Part shown: positions 23,999-33,300 of the stretch, piece after piece | Position numbering within the stretch: the first letter of the stretch is position 1 | Layout: every line of letters starts with the position of its first letter | Translations under genes and position numbers: made by a program | Notes under the pieces: generated by a model | Told to the model about the DNA's origin: nothing | The model's database searches: none | The model's input: only the letters and a program-made list of their open reading frames with translations | DNA from: Lysobacter defluvii IMMIB APB-9 = DSM 18482 | Lineage (GTDB): Bacteria; Pseudomonadota; Gammaproteobacteria; Xanthomonadales; Xanthomonadaceae | DNA: 64,000 bases | Assembly (NCBI RefSeq): GCF_000423325.1 | Contig: NZ_AUHT01000006.1 | Span: 352,025 to 416,024, forward strand | Reading direction: 5' to 3'

Positions 23999-26821
23999 TC
24001 AGAAGTTGACCTGCACGCCTAGCTCGAAGGTCCGGCCGTAGCTCTCGAACTGGCTGTTGAAGCGGCGCTGGCCGAGCCAGGCGTACAGCGGACGGTCGTT
24101 GAGATTGATGGCGTTGAAGTACAGCTGGGTGTTCGGGTTGAGCCGGTACTTCGCGGTCAGGTCGAGCTGGAAGTGGTCGTCGACGTAGCGGTCGAAGGCG
24201 GGGTCGTCCAGTTCCTCCAGCGAGTCGAGGTACCTGCTGCGGTAGTTGCCAGCCACGCGCAGCGAGAGCTTCTCGTCCTCCCAGCCCAGCGAGACGTTGC
24301 CAACGCGGTCGGACTGGCGCGGCAGGCTGAACTCGCCCTCGCGGAACGGAAGCTTCGACTCGCTGTCGATCCAGGCGTGGTTGACCGAGAACAGCAGGTT
24401 GCTGAAGGCACCCGGCAGAAACGACAGCTTCTGCGTCCAGCCCAGTTCCAGGCCGCGGACCTCGGCGTCTTCGCCGTTGAGCGGCTGGATCGCCTCGTCG
24501 AAGTCCACGAACGCACCGGTACCGGCCACGTCGGCAACGACGATAAAGTCCTGGATCTTCTTGTAGAACAGGCTGGCCGACAGCAGCGAGACGTCGCCCG
24601 GGTAGTACTCGACGGAGAAGTCGACGTTCGTCGCCTTCATGGGGTCCAGGTCGGGGTTGCCGAGTTCGGCCTTGCGCTCGAAGCCGTCGCCGTCCTCCTC
24701 GACCTCGATCACCTGGTACGGGGCGGCGTCCTCGAAGTTCGGGCGCGACACGGTCTTGTTGGCCGAGGCGCGGAATACCAGCCCCTCGCGCGGCTCCCAG
24801 CGGGCGTGCAGCCCCGGCAGCCAGTTGGTGTAGGTCTTGGACATGCCGACCGGCACGAACAGCGGGTCGCCGCCGCCGGACTCCTCGTCGATCTCGATCC
24901 GGGTGCCGACCGCGTCGTACTCGGTGCGCTCGGCGCGGACGCCGCCGATCAGGTGCAGGTCGCCGAAGTCCAGCTTGCCCATCACGTAGGCGGCGTGGAT
25001 GTCCTCGTCGACGCGGTAGTCGCCGCCCTGGCGCTCGATCGCGGTTTCCTCCTCGTCGATCTCGAACTGGCCCCGGTTCGCAGCGATGAAGCGCTCCAGG
25101 TCGCCCGCATCGGCGATCGGGTGGAACGGCGCGTACGGGAAGTCGGCGCGCGAGGAGGCGAAGTCGGCCAGGCTGTAGTCGGCACCGTAGTCGCCGAACA
25201 CGGTGGAGTCGAAGTCGGCGCTCTTCTCGCGCAGGCGCGACTTGCCGCCAAACTTTAGGTAGCCATAGGTGTCGCCCAGCTCGAACTCGCGCTGCAGGTC
25301 GAGCTTGAACGCAGTCTCCGTCTCCTTCGTGGTGTACGGCTCGAGCACGATCTCGTCGAGCTCGTAGGCGCCGGCGTCGGTGAAGGCGGCATTGTCGAGG
25401 CCGAAGAAGTGCGGGCGCTTGCCGGCACCGCCGATGTCGTAGCCCAGGCCAAGGCCCTCCTGCACCCACATCGCGCCGAAGGAGTCGCTCTCCTCGGTTC
25501 CGGCGTAGGAATATGCGGCGCTGTAGTCGATGGTCCAGGGGCCGCGGTAGGCCTTGCCGCCCAGCGTGGTGGCGAAGATGTCCTGGGTCTGGATGCGGGC
25601 TTCGGTCAGCTTCTCGACCGTGGCGTCCTCGAAGCGGCCGCCCGTTCCGTCCAGGGCCACGGTGTCGCCGTCGTCGAACACGAACACGTTGGTGGACTGC
25701 ACCTCGTCGTCGCTGAAGCGGCTGAACAGGTTGCGCCAGTAGAACTCGTTGTCCATGTCCGGGCGCCAGTCGAAGTTGAGGTTCGCGCTGGTGCGCTCGC
25801 GGGTGATCATGTAATCGCGCTGCTCGCCCTCGGCGATGCCCTTGTACTCGCTGCCGTCAGGCGCCTCGAGCCAGTCGGCGCCGGCGGTCTCGATGCCATC
25901 GGTGGCGAACTCGCGCTCGTACCAGCTCACCGAGGCGGCCACGCCGAAATCGTCGTTGGCACCGAAGCGGTCGGTCCAGGTGGCGGACAGCTTCGGATTG
26001 GTCGTGTCGCGGCGCTCGTTGTGGCTGCCCTCCAGGCGGCCGCTGAAGCTGCGTCCCGGGCGGTCGAAGGCGGTGAGGCTCTTGACCTCGATGTGGCCGC
26101 CGACGGCGTCGCCGTCCATGTCCGGGGTCACCGTCTTGACGACCTCCAGCGACTCCAGCAGGTCCGAGGAGATCACGTCCAGATTGACCGCGCGCGAGTC
26201 GTCCTCGGGGCCCGGCACGCGCATGCCGTTGATGCTGGTGGTGTTGAGCGCCGCGTCCAGGCCGCGCACGACCACGAAGCGGCCCTCGCCCTGGTCGCGC
26301 TCCAGCGACACGCCCGGCAGGCGCTGCAGGGACTCGGCGACGTTCTGGTCCGGGAACTGGCCGATTGCGTCGGCGGAGACGATCGAGACCAGGTTGTCGG
26401 AGGCGTGCTGCTGGCTCAGTGCCGCGGCCTGGCCAGCGGCTTGTCCGATCACCAGGATCGTGTCCAGCGTGGTCGCGCTGGCCGCGGCGGGGCTGAGGGT
26501 GATGTTGCCGAGCGAGGCGAGCGGCTCGCCGACCTCGATGGCCTGCTGCAGGGGGCTGGCGCCGACGTACTCGACCTGCAGGGTGTATTCGCCTGCGGGC
26601 AGGCCGCTGATGCGGAAGCTGCCGTCATTCCCGCTCACCGCCTGGCGGTTTTCTTCCAGTACCCGAACCGTGGCACCACCGAACCCGGTCATGCCGGATG
26701 CGTCGGTGACGCGGCCGGTAACGGTGGCGGCATTTGCAGTGGAGACGGCGGTGAGCAGGGGCAGGGCGGTAGCAACGGCGCAGGCGAGCGCGCGCCGGCG
26801 CAGGGGCGTACGGGGCGTCAT
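23999..26821 (-). CDS. TonB-dependent receptor with carboxypeptidase-like N-terminal domain (phosphorus locus)
   Basis: A 940-residue outer-membrane receptor. The signal peptide ends STANA-ATV. Residues 30-115 form a CarboxypepD-regulatory-like fold (VTGRVTDASGMTGFGGATV, GSFRISGLPAGEYTLQVEYVG), and the plug contains QNVAESLQRLPGVSLERDQG, FVVVRGLDAALNTTSINGMR and DGDAVGGHIEVKS. The barrel ends FELGVQVNF. This is the type common in Caulobacter and xanthomonads for large oligomeric nutrients. A Pho-box-like site upstream and neighbouring phosphatases suggest an organophosphate ligand; this is inference. Start ATG at 26821 precedes the signal directly. Confidence 0.93.
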   Translation of the reverse strand: MTPRTPLRRRALACAVATALPLLTAVSTANAATVTGRVTDASGMTGFGGATVRVLEENRQAVSGNDGSFRISGLPAGEYTLQVEYVGASPLQQAIEVGEPLASLGNITLSPAAASATTLDTILVIGQAAGQAAALSQQHASDNLVSIVSADAIGQFPDQNVAESLQRLPGVSLERDQGEGRFVVVRGLDAALNTTSINGMRVPGPEDDSRAVNLDVISSDLLESLEVVKTVTPDMDGDAVGGHIEVKSLTAFDRPGRSFSGRLEGSHNERRDTTNPKLSATWTDRFGANDDFGVAASVSWYEREFATDGIETAGADWLEAPDGSEYKGIAEGEQRDYMITRERTSANLNFDWRPDMDNEFYWRNLFSRFSDDEVQSTNVFVFDDGDTVALDGTGGRFEDATVEKLTEARIQTQDIFATTLGGKAYRGPWTIDYSAAYSYAGTEESDSFGAMWVQEGLGLGYDIGGAGKRPHFFGLDNAAFTDAGAYELDEIVLEPYTTKETETAFKLDLQREFELGDTYGYLKFGGKSRLREKSADFDSTVFGDYGADYSLADFASSRADFPYAPFHPIADAGDLERFIAANRGQFEIDEEETAIERQGGDYRVDEDIHAAYVMGKLDFGDLHLIGGVRAERTEYDAVGTRIEIDEESGGGDPLFVPVGMSKTYTNWLPGLHARWEPREGLVFRASANKTVSRPNFEDAAPYQVIEVEEDGDGFERKAELGNPDLDPMKATNVDFSVEYYPGDVSLLSASLFYKKIQDFIVVADVAGTGAFVDFDEAIQPLNGEDAEVRGLELGWTQKLSFLPGAFSNLLFSVNHAWIDSESKLPFREGEFSLPRQSDRVGNVSLGWEDEKLSLRVAGNYRSRYLDSLEELDDPAFDRYVDDHFQLDLTAKYRLNPNTQLYFNAINLNDRPLYAWLGQRRFNSQFESYGRTFELGVQVNF

Positions 26822-26880
26822 TGGGGCTCCAGCGGTCTTGTTCGAAGGGATGCGGCGACCTCCGTTCCGCCGATCCCTCA

Positions 26881-26914
26881 ACGCTAGTTCCCGACCATGA
26901 CCCGGCGATGACAG
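26881..26914 (-). promoter_or_regulatory. Pho-box-like PhoB site with -10, upstream of TonB receptor
   Basis: Read on the minus strand, CTGTCAT-CGCC-GGGTCAT (26914 to 26897) has two 7-bp half-sites separated by 4 bp as in PhoB boxes. The first half is perfect, the second 5 of 7. Exactly 10 bp downstream lies TAGCGT (26886-26881) as a weak -10, the same spacing as E. coli phoA. It is 76 bp upstream of the receptor ATG. The first half also forms a palindrome GTGACAGCTGTCAT. Confidence 0.6.
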
Positions 26915-26975
26915 CTGTCACCCCGTTGCCGCCTTCCTGCCACTTCCGCGTGGCAGGTTGCGGAGTCGTCCAGTG

Positions 26976-28712
26976 CTACGAGGTGGGGACGACTTCCCCG
27001 AAGCGGTTCATGCCGGACCCGCCGTTGGACCCCGCGTCGAAGACGTAGCCGTACACGGTGGTGCCGTCGGCGCGGCGCACGGGCCGGCCACGGACCCACT
27101 GCGCCTCCACGTCGTCGGCCTGCAGGCTCGCGGGCTGCCATTCGCCGGCCGCGTCGGTGGCGGCATGGAACAGGCGGCCAGTGTGGTTTTCGATGAAGAG
27201 CACGTGCGCGGTGCCGTCCAGGGCGATGGCATCGGCACCGGCCTGGTCGGAATCGACCGCGTTCTGCACCACGTGCAGGTCGGTCACCACGCGCTCGGCG
27301 CCCAGCGGCCCGCCGGCAACGGAGCGGCGCTCGCGCAGCCGGCCGTCCGCCTGGCGGTAGACCACCATGAGGGTGTCGTCCCGGGGCAGGTACACCAGTG
27401 GCAGGATCGAGCCGATGTCGCCCTCACCGGTGCCGAGGCGGTCCGTGACCTGCTGGCGGGGCCCGGGCTGGCCATCGGTGCCGATGGTGCGGTACCAGCC
27501 CGTGCCATCGTGGCCGGTGTAGGCCAGGTGGACGGTGTCGTCGCGGCCGGTCACCAGCATCGGGCCGGACAGTCGCGGGCCGGTGTCGGCATCGAGGATG
27601 GTTTCCCCGCTCCACTGTCCATCCGGGGTGCGGGTCTTCAGGTGGATCTGCTCCGGTCCGCCGTACACCCCCACCAGGCTGCCGTCCGAGCGCGCGGCCA
27701 GGGCGGCGACCTGCGTCGGCGGCTCGGGCGGGGAGGCGACGAGCTCGTCGCGCACCGACCAGCGGTCCGGCGCCGTGGGGTGGTCGGAGGTGTTGAAGGC
27801 ATGCAGCCAGACGTCGTCGGAGGTCTGGTGCAGCATGTACACGGTGTCGCCGGACACGGTGGTGGCGAAGCCTTCCAGGTCGTCGGCCGCCGGGCGGTTG
27901 CCGCCGTCGACCTCGTGCCAGCTGCGGCCGCCGTCGGTGGACTTCACCATCATCAGGACGTTGCTGGTTTCGGCGGGTTCGATGACGAAGTACAGGTCGC
28001 CGTTCGACGCCTGCCACGGGCCGATCGGCCCGGGCGTCTCGACGAAGGTGCCGCCCAGGTGCCCGTCGGGCACCGCCACGGTCAGTACGGGCGCCACCGC
28101 GTTCGTGCAGGCGCCCGAGGTGTCGGCCACGCGCAGCTCGTAGGTGTCGCCGGCCTCGTTAGCGTGGGCGCCGTCGGCGAAGCGGCGGATCACCAGCGGC
28201 CACTCCCACTCGCCGTGGACCCGTCCGCTGTTCCAGGTCGGCGTGGTCGAGTCCAGCACCACGCCCGCGCCGGCGCGGAACGGCGCGCCCGAGCCCGCGA
28301 GCAGGTCGGTGGTGGCCTCGCCCGGATCGTACTCCTCGTTCGCGACCACGCTGATCGGCGGTGCCGCGAGTGGGTAGGGGAACTCGGCGGACGACAGGTC
28401 GCTCCATTCCCCACCGTTGTGGCGGTACTGCAGCCAGAAGCGGCGCGGGGTGCCCTCCGGATCATCCGCCTCGACTTCCAGGCGGATGCGGAACGGCTGG
28501 TCGGTGGCGACCGGGACGTTCGCGCCGGTGGCGCCGGCCCAGTCGGCATCGACGTTGAGGTCGGCTTCGAAATCGGAGCGCACGCGGAACGCGGTCAGGG
28601 CGCACTGGGCGGCACTGTTGCCGGGCGAAGCCGTCGGGGTGGCGGCCAGGTCGCCAGTGGCGGCCAGGCCGGCGGCAAGCGCGAGTGCGAGCGCGAGGGG
28701 CGCGTGGCGCAT
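26976..28712 (-). CDS. Secreted beta-propeller (BNR/sialidase-like) protein, unknown function
   Basis: A 578-residue secreted protein with signal peptide LALALALAAGLAATGDLAA. Residues 30-200 look like a beta-sandwich domain (FRVRSDFEADLNVDADWAG, FWLQYRHNGGEW). From about residue 230 there are propeller blades with Asp-box/BNR-like loops, for example MMVKSTDGGRSWHEVDGG (SxDGGxSW), then LHAFNTSDHPTAPDRW and VHLAYTGHDGTGW. No catalytic sialidase Arg triad can be confirmed. Two nt separate it from phoX upstream, so it is the second gene of a Pho-type operon. Its role, perhaps binding or hydrolysing an organophosphate polymer, is inferred from location only. Confidence 0.7.
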   Translation of the reverse strand: MRHAPLALALALAAGLAATGDLAATPTASPGNSAAQCALTAFRVRSDFEADLNVDADWAGATGANVPVATDQPFRIRLEVEADDPEGTPRRFWLQYRHNGGEWSDLSSAEFPYPLAAPPISVVANEEYDPGEATTDLLAGSGAPFRAGAGVVLDSTTPTWNSGRVHGEWEWPLVIRRFADGAHANEAGDTYELRVADTSGACTNAVAPVLTVAVPDGHLGGTFVETPGPIGPWQASNGDLYFVIEPAETSNVLMMVKSTDGGRSWHEVDGGNRPAADDLEGFATTVSGDTVYMLHQTSDDVWLHAFNTSDHPTAPDRWSVRDELVASPPEPPTQVAALAARSDGSLVGVYGGPEQIHLKTRTPDGQWSGETILDADTGPRLSGPMLVTGRDDTVHLAYTGHDGTGWYRTIGTDGQPGPRQQVTDRLGTGEGDIGSILPLVYLPRDDTLMVVYRQADGRLRERRSVAGGPLGAERVVTDLHVVQNAVDSDQAGADAIALDGTAHVLFIENHTGRLFHAATDAAGEWQPASLQADDVEAQWVRGRPVRRADGTTVYGYVFDAGSNGGSGMNRFGEVVPTS

Positions 28713-28714
28713 GG

Positions 28715-30223
28715 TCAGAGGCCTCCGTGCTGCCACGGGCCGGTGATGGCCAGGGTGATGCCGGGGGTCTGGATGTTGACGAACAGCGTCCGGCCCTCCG
28801 GATCCCAGCAGGCACCGCAGAATTCACCGCGGCGGTAGTCGCCCTCGGGCACCTGCTTGCCGGCGCGGGCGATCTGCGTGTCGGTCAGCTCGGCGTTGTT
28901 CTTGGCCAGGTAGAAGGTCTCGCCGCCCCCGGTCAGCCCCAGCAGCCGTGCGCCCGGGCCGAACTGGTCGGCGCTCTCGCCGCCGTCCTCGCACAGCACC
29001 ACGCCGCCGCGCGGGCTCACGGTGATGTTGTCCGGGTTGTTGGCCGCCAGCTGGCGGCCGCTGACGAACAGGGCGCGCAAGGTCTGGCTCGACAGGTCCA
29101 GCACCCACACCGCGCCGTCTCCGTGGCCCTTGCGACCGTCGCCATCGACGCCGGTGGAGGTGTCGACGATGAAGATGCTGTTGCCGGCGTGCCACATCCC
29201 CTCGCCACGGCTCATCCGCAGCGCGCCCTTCGACCAGGCCTGGGCAAAGGGGCCACTCAGCGTCCCGCCGGCGTCGATGTCCGGGAAGCTGGCGGGCGCG
29301 GGCAGGTTGTCCAGGTCCGGATCGTCGATGTCGACCCATTCCAGCGCGTACTCGTCGCCCATGGAGGCGACGGTCAGGTCGACGTTGCGCCGGCCGCGCA
29401 CGCACGCCGCCTGCAGCCGCCCACCCTTGGCCAACGCCCCGTTGCGGCGGCTGGTGTCGTCGGGGACGTAGCGGTAGAGGCCGGCTCGGTTGCGGTCGTC
29501 CTCGGTCAGGTAGACGTGGCCGGTGCGCGGATCGAGTGCGACCGCCTCGTGCGAGAAGCGCCCCATGCCGACGATCGGCTGGCCGCTGGTCTTCGACGGG
29601 TCGGCGTCGACCTCGAACACGTACCCGTGCCGCTTGCCATTGGCGGAGACCTCGTTGGTCTTGATCTCCTCGCAGCTGAGCCAGGTACCCCAGGGCGTGG
29701 GACCACCGGCGCAGTTGATGAGGGTGCCGCCGAGGCTGGCCTCCATCCGCTCCAGCCGGCCGTCGCGCCAGGTCAGGTTGGTGGTGCCGCCGCCGGCCGC
29801 GCCGTCGCGGATCCGGGCGGTGTCATACATGCCCGGCGCCTGGATGGCGGTGCCGATGCCGCGCTCGTGGTTGCGGATGATCACGGTGTCGGCGCCGCCG
29901 TCCGGGCGCGGGCGCTGCAGCACCGCCATGCCGTCGTGCCGGTCCGGCACCGGCTGGCCATCGTCCATCAGGTCGCCGGTCCAGCCGAGCGAGGTGTAGC
30001 TGAAGCCCGGCGGCAGCTGGAGCAGCTCCAGGCCGGTCGCCTGGTCCGCCACCGGCGCCAGCGGCCCGTACGGCCCGGGGATCGGCCCCAGCCGGGTCGC
30101 GCCCGCCGTGGCGGCGCGCGCCTGGCGCGCCTGCAGCGCCCCCAGGCTGCCGATCGCGCCGATCGCCATGGCCGCCGCACCGCCCTTCAGGATCTGGCGG
30201 CGGGAAACGTTGAAGTCGGCCAT
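28715..30223 (-). CDS. phoX: PhoX-type alkaline phosphatase (DUF839), Tat-exported
   Basis: A 502-residue protein. The N-terminus ADFNVSRRQILKGGAAAMAI is a twin-arginine signal (SRRQILK). The remainder is a PhoX/DUF839 propeller: FSYTSLGWTGDLMDDG, IIRNHERGIGT, NCAGGPTPWGTWLSCEE, GRFSHEAVALDPRTGHVYLTEDD, and the C-terminal GEFCGACWDPEGRTLFVNIQ. PhoX enzymes are calcium/iron-dependent phosphomonoesterases with a cofactor that folds in the cytoplasm, hence Tat export. It releases phosphate from organic esters in the periplasm. A Pho-box-like site lies upstream at 30270-30287. It leads the operon phoX-propeller gene. Confidence 0.88.
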   Translation of the reverse strand: MADFNVSRRQILKGGAAAMAIGAIGSLGALQARQARAATAGATRLGPIPGPYGPLAPVADQATGLELLQLPPGFSYTSLGWTGDLMDDGQPVPDRHDGMAVLQRPRPDGGADTVIIRNHERGIGTAIQAPGMYDTARIRDGAAGGGTTNLTWRDGRLERMEASLGGTLINCAGGPTPWGTWLSCEEIKTNEVSANGKRHGYVFEVDADPSKTSGQPIVGMGRFSHEAVALDPRTGHVYLTEDDRNRAGLYRYVPDDTSRRNGALAKGGRLQAACVRGRRNVDLTVASMGDEYALEWVDIDDPDLDNLPAPASFPDIDAGGTLSGPFAQAWSKGALRMSRGEGMWHAGNSIFIVDTSTGVDGDGRKGHGDGAVWVLDLSSQTLRALFVSGRQLAANNPDNITVSPRGGVVLCEDGGESADQFGPGARLLGLTGGGETFYLAKNNAELTDTQIARAGKQVPEGDYRRGEFCGACWDPEGRTLFVNIQTPGITLAITGPWQHGGL

Positions 30224-30253
30224 GCCGTGCCCCTCATTGCTGTGGAGCCGGCG

Positions 30254-30287
30254 AGTCTGCTACAGCGGGATAACAGGAGGATGACAG
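30254..30287 (-). promoter_or_regulatory. Pho box upstream of phoX
   Basis: Minus strand CTGTCAT-CCTC-CTGTTAT (30287 to 30270): two half-sites of 7 bp with a 4-bp spacer, matching the PhoB consensus repeat at 7/7 and 6/7. A weak -10, CAGACT (30259-30254), lies 10 bp further, which fits PhoB-dependent promoters where the box replaces the -35. It is 47 bp upstream of the phoX ATG and just beyond the stop of the SMC-like gene. Confidence 0.75.
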
Positions 30288-30304
30288 TCGTGCGCCTGGG
30301 AGCC

Positions 30305-33300
30305 TCAAGCTGAAATGCGTGGGCCGGGTTCTCCTTTGATCGTTTCCTCCGCAGTACGTTGCGCCTTGATCCGCTCGATCTCGCGCTCGAGCAGCTCCGG
30401 ATGCAGCTCGAACTGATCGCTGGCCAGCAACTCGCGCCCGTCGGCGGTCACCACGTGCCGCTCCATCTGCAGCAGTGGCCCGTCGCGGAAGAGCTCGACG
30501 TAGCTGTCGAGCACGCCCGTCAGGGTGCCCTGGGCGGTGTCGGGGGCGGCCAGCACCAGCTGCAGGCCGAGCGAGCGCAGGTAGTCGGTGGTGGCGCGGG
30601 CGTTCTGGGAATCGATCTTGTCGCCGAACTCGTCGAGCATGATCACCCCCAGTCCGCCCTGCAGGCCCTCGCCCTTGCCGTAAGCCGCGGCGAGCGCGGC
30701 ACCCGCGATCACGTACAGCGGGGCGCGGTGCTCGCCGCCGGAGCCGGAGCGCATGCGCTCGCTCAGGGTGCCGATGACCTTCTCTTCTTGGCGGATCACC
30801 ACCTCGAAGTTGAAGAAGCGGCGGTAGTCATCGAGCGGGGAGGGCTGGCCGGACTTGCCGGTCGCGCGGTCCTCGATGATGTCGCGGAAGGCGGCGGGTA
30901 GCTCGCCGGCGGTGCCGAAGAGGGTGTCGCTCTCGCCCACGTCGGCGGCGCGCTTGATGAAGTCGTGCAGGGACTTCAGCTCGGGCGCAACCTCGTACCG
31001 GAACTGGTAGCGCTCGTTGTTGGAGAACGCGGGGCTCCGCTGCAGGGTCCGGTTGAGCGTGTTGATCTGGTGCTTCAGGCGGGTGAAGTTGTCGTACAGC
31101 GCCGAGGCGACATTGGCGCGGAAGGTTTCCACTGCCGTGGTGTAGGCCTCCTCGGCGGCCGCCTGGTGCTGCACCAGCTCGGTGCCCTTGAGCTGGGCGA
31201 TCTCCTTCTCCAGCAGCGCGTGCGCGGGGCGCCACTGGTCCGGCTCCAACTCGAGCGACAGCGCGTGGTCACGGGCGTACTGGGCCAGGCCCGACCAGGC
31301 CTCCGGCAGCTGGGTGGCGAGCGTGCGCTCGGCGGCGGTGGCGCGTTCGTCGCAGTGGTCCAGGCGCGGGCCGGGTTCGGGGAAGCGCTCGTCCAGTTCA
31401 TCGCGGTACCGCTCGACCAGGTTGGGGTCGACGTCTTCGTGGCCGAAGGCGTCCACCGCGGCGCGGGCGATCGCCTCGCTCTGCGCCTGCAGTCCGGTGA
31501 GGAGTCCCTCGATCGATTCGGCCTGGGACTGCGCCTTGGTCTCGTCGCGGATCAGTCTTTCCACGGAAGCCTGCAAGACGGCCACGCGCTCCCTCAGCGC
31601 AGCATGCTCCTCGCTCAGCCGCAGCAGGTCCGGGTCGGACTGCTCGGCCTGCAGGCGCAACTGGGCGCGGTAACGACCGGAGACCTCGCGGTGCCGAAGT
31701 AGGGTGGCGTGGGCCGCGCCGGCGACCGCGTCGGGATCGTCGATGCGCGCCAATCCGGCGGCGCAGGCAGCCAGTGCCTTGCCTTCGGCCTCCAGCCGGC
31801 GCACCTCCGCCTCGGCCTGCTCGCGCTGGTCGTGTAGCAGGCGGGCGCGCTCGCGGTTGCCGCTGGCCCCGATGCGCAGCTCGGCCGCGGCTGGCAGGCG
31901 CAGGCGCTCGATGCCGCCGCCCTTGACCACCAGGCCATCGCGACTCAGGGCGCGGTCGCCGCGCACCAGCTGCGACTCGGTCTCAACCTGGCGCAGGTCG
32001 CCGAGCTGGCGGCGCAGGTAGGCGACGGCGTCGGCGTTGTCCCCGTCCAGCAGTGCGGCGACCTGATCGGCGGCCGGTGCCTTGCCGCGTTCGCGGCGGG
32101 CCTGGCTCGCCAGTGCCAGCTTCACCCCGTACACCGCGCGTCCGCCCTTGAGCGAGCGGTACAGGCGGACGGCGCGCTCCTCGTCCTCGGCCGGCACCAG
32201 CAGCGCCTCGACATGGCTGCGCAGGTAGGCCTCGATGGCCGGCTGCCACTGCGTGTCGGTGACCCGCACCAGGTCGCAGACCGGCCGTACGTCGATGCCT
32301 TCCTCGCGCAGGTAGGCCATCAGGCGGAGGACGTCGGCACGCAGCTCGGACTGGCCGGCGGACAGCCGCGCCAGGTTCTGGCGCGCGGCCTCGGCGCGCT
32401 GACGGGCGGCGTCGAGTGCGTTCTGCGCCTCGCGGGCGTGGCGGGTGACCGCCTCGATGAGCGGCCTGGCGCGGGCAAGGGCCTCGCGGAGTCTGGCATG
32501 CAGCTCCTGCGGGTCGATTTCGATCTCGCCGTCCGCGGGCAACGCGTCCAGCTCATCGCACAGCGCCTGCCAGGGCAGGGCGAGCTCGCGCACTGCCGCC
32601 GGATCGATGCGAGGCAGGCCAAGCGCGCCGGCGGAGGCCAGCCGCTCGCGCACGGAGCCGGCCTCGCGCAGCAGGTCCTGCTTGAGTCCGCCGAGCTGGT
32701 CCCGCCAGTTGGCGGCCAGCTGGTCCAGGCTGGCCTGCTCGCCGTAGCCACGCATGCCCTGCAGTCGTTGCTGCAGCTGGGCAGACTCCTCGGTCGCGGC
32801 CTGGAGGTCGCTGCGGGCCTGGGCGAGCGAGCGCTGGGCGTGGGCGGCGGCATCGCGGGCATCGGCGAGCGACTGCTCGACGGTCTCGAGCTGTTCCTCG
32901 TGGGCATCGCGCCGGTACTCGGCAGCAAGCGCCCGATAGCTGGCCGCGCGCGTGGCTTGGCCGGCCAGCTTGCGGTAACGGGCCTCGACCAGCTCCGCCT
33001 CCTCGATTCGCCGGGCGACCTGCTCGATGCGCGCCTTGATCTGCCGGAAGCCTTCCAGCAGGGCGCGGAAGCGGGCGATCTCGGTGGGGCGCTCCTCGGC
33101 GACGAGGGTGCGCACGAAGAGGTCGACGTCGGTGACGCGCTGCAGGTTGAGTGCGTTCTGGAACGCCTTGCGGTAGGCCACCGGGTCCAGGTACGCGGTC
33201 GGGCCGGGCCGCAGGCGCACCAGCAGGTCGCGCACGAAGCGGTCGCTCGTGGTGTGTTGCTCGAAGCGGGTGCCCGCCTGCTTGCAGCGGCGGACCGCCT

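Noticed and set aside
30224..30304. Remnant of jetD between the SMC gene and phoX
   Set aside because: Only 81 bp, fully explained by the phoX leader and Pho box; no coding similarity visible.
25409..30313. Very long plus-strand frames opposite the second TonB receptor, the propeller gene and phoX
   Set aside because: No signal, motif or RBS; composition (Val/Gly/Ala/Arg repeats) is that of antisense GC-rich sequence.
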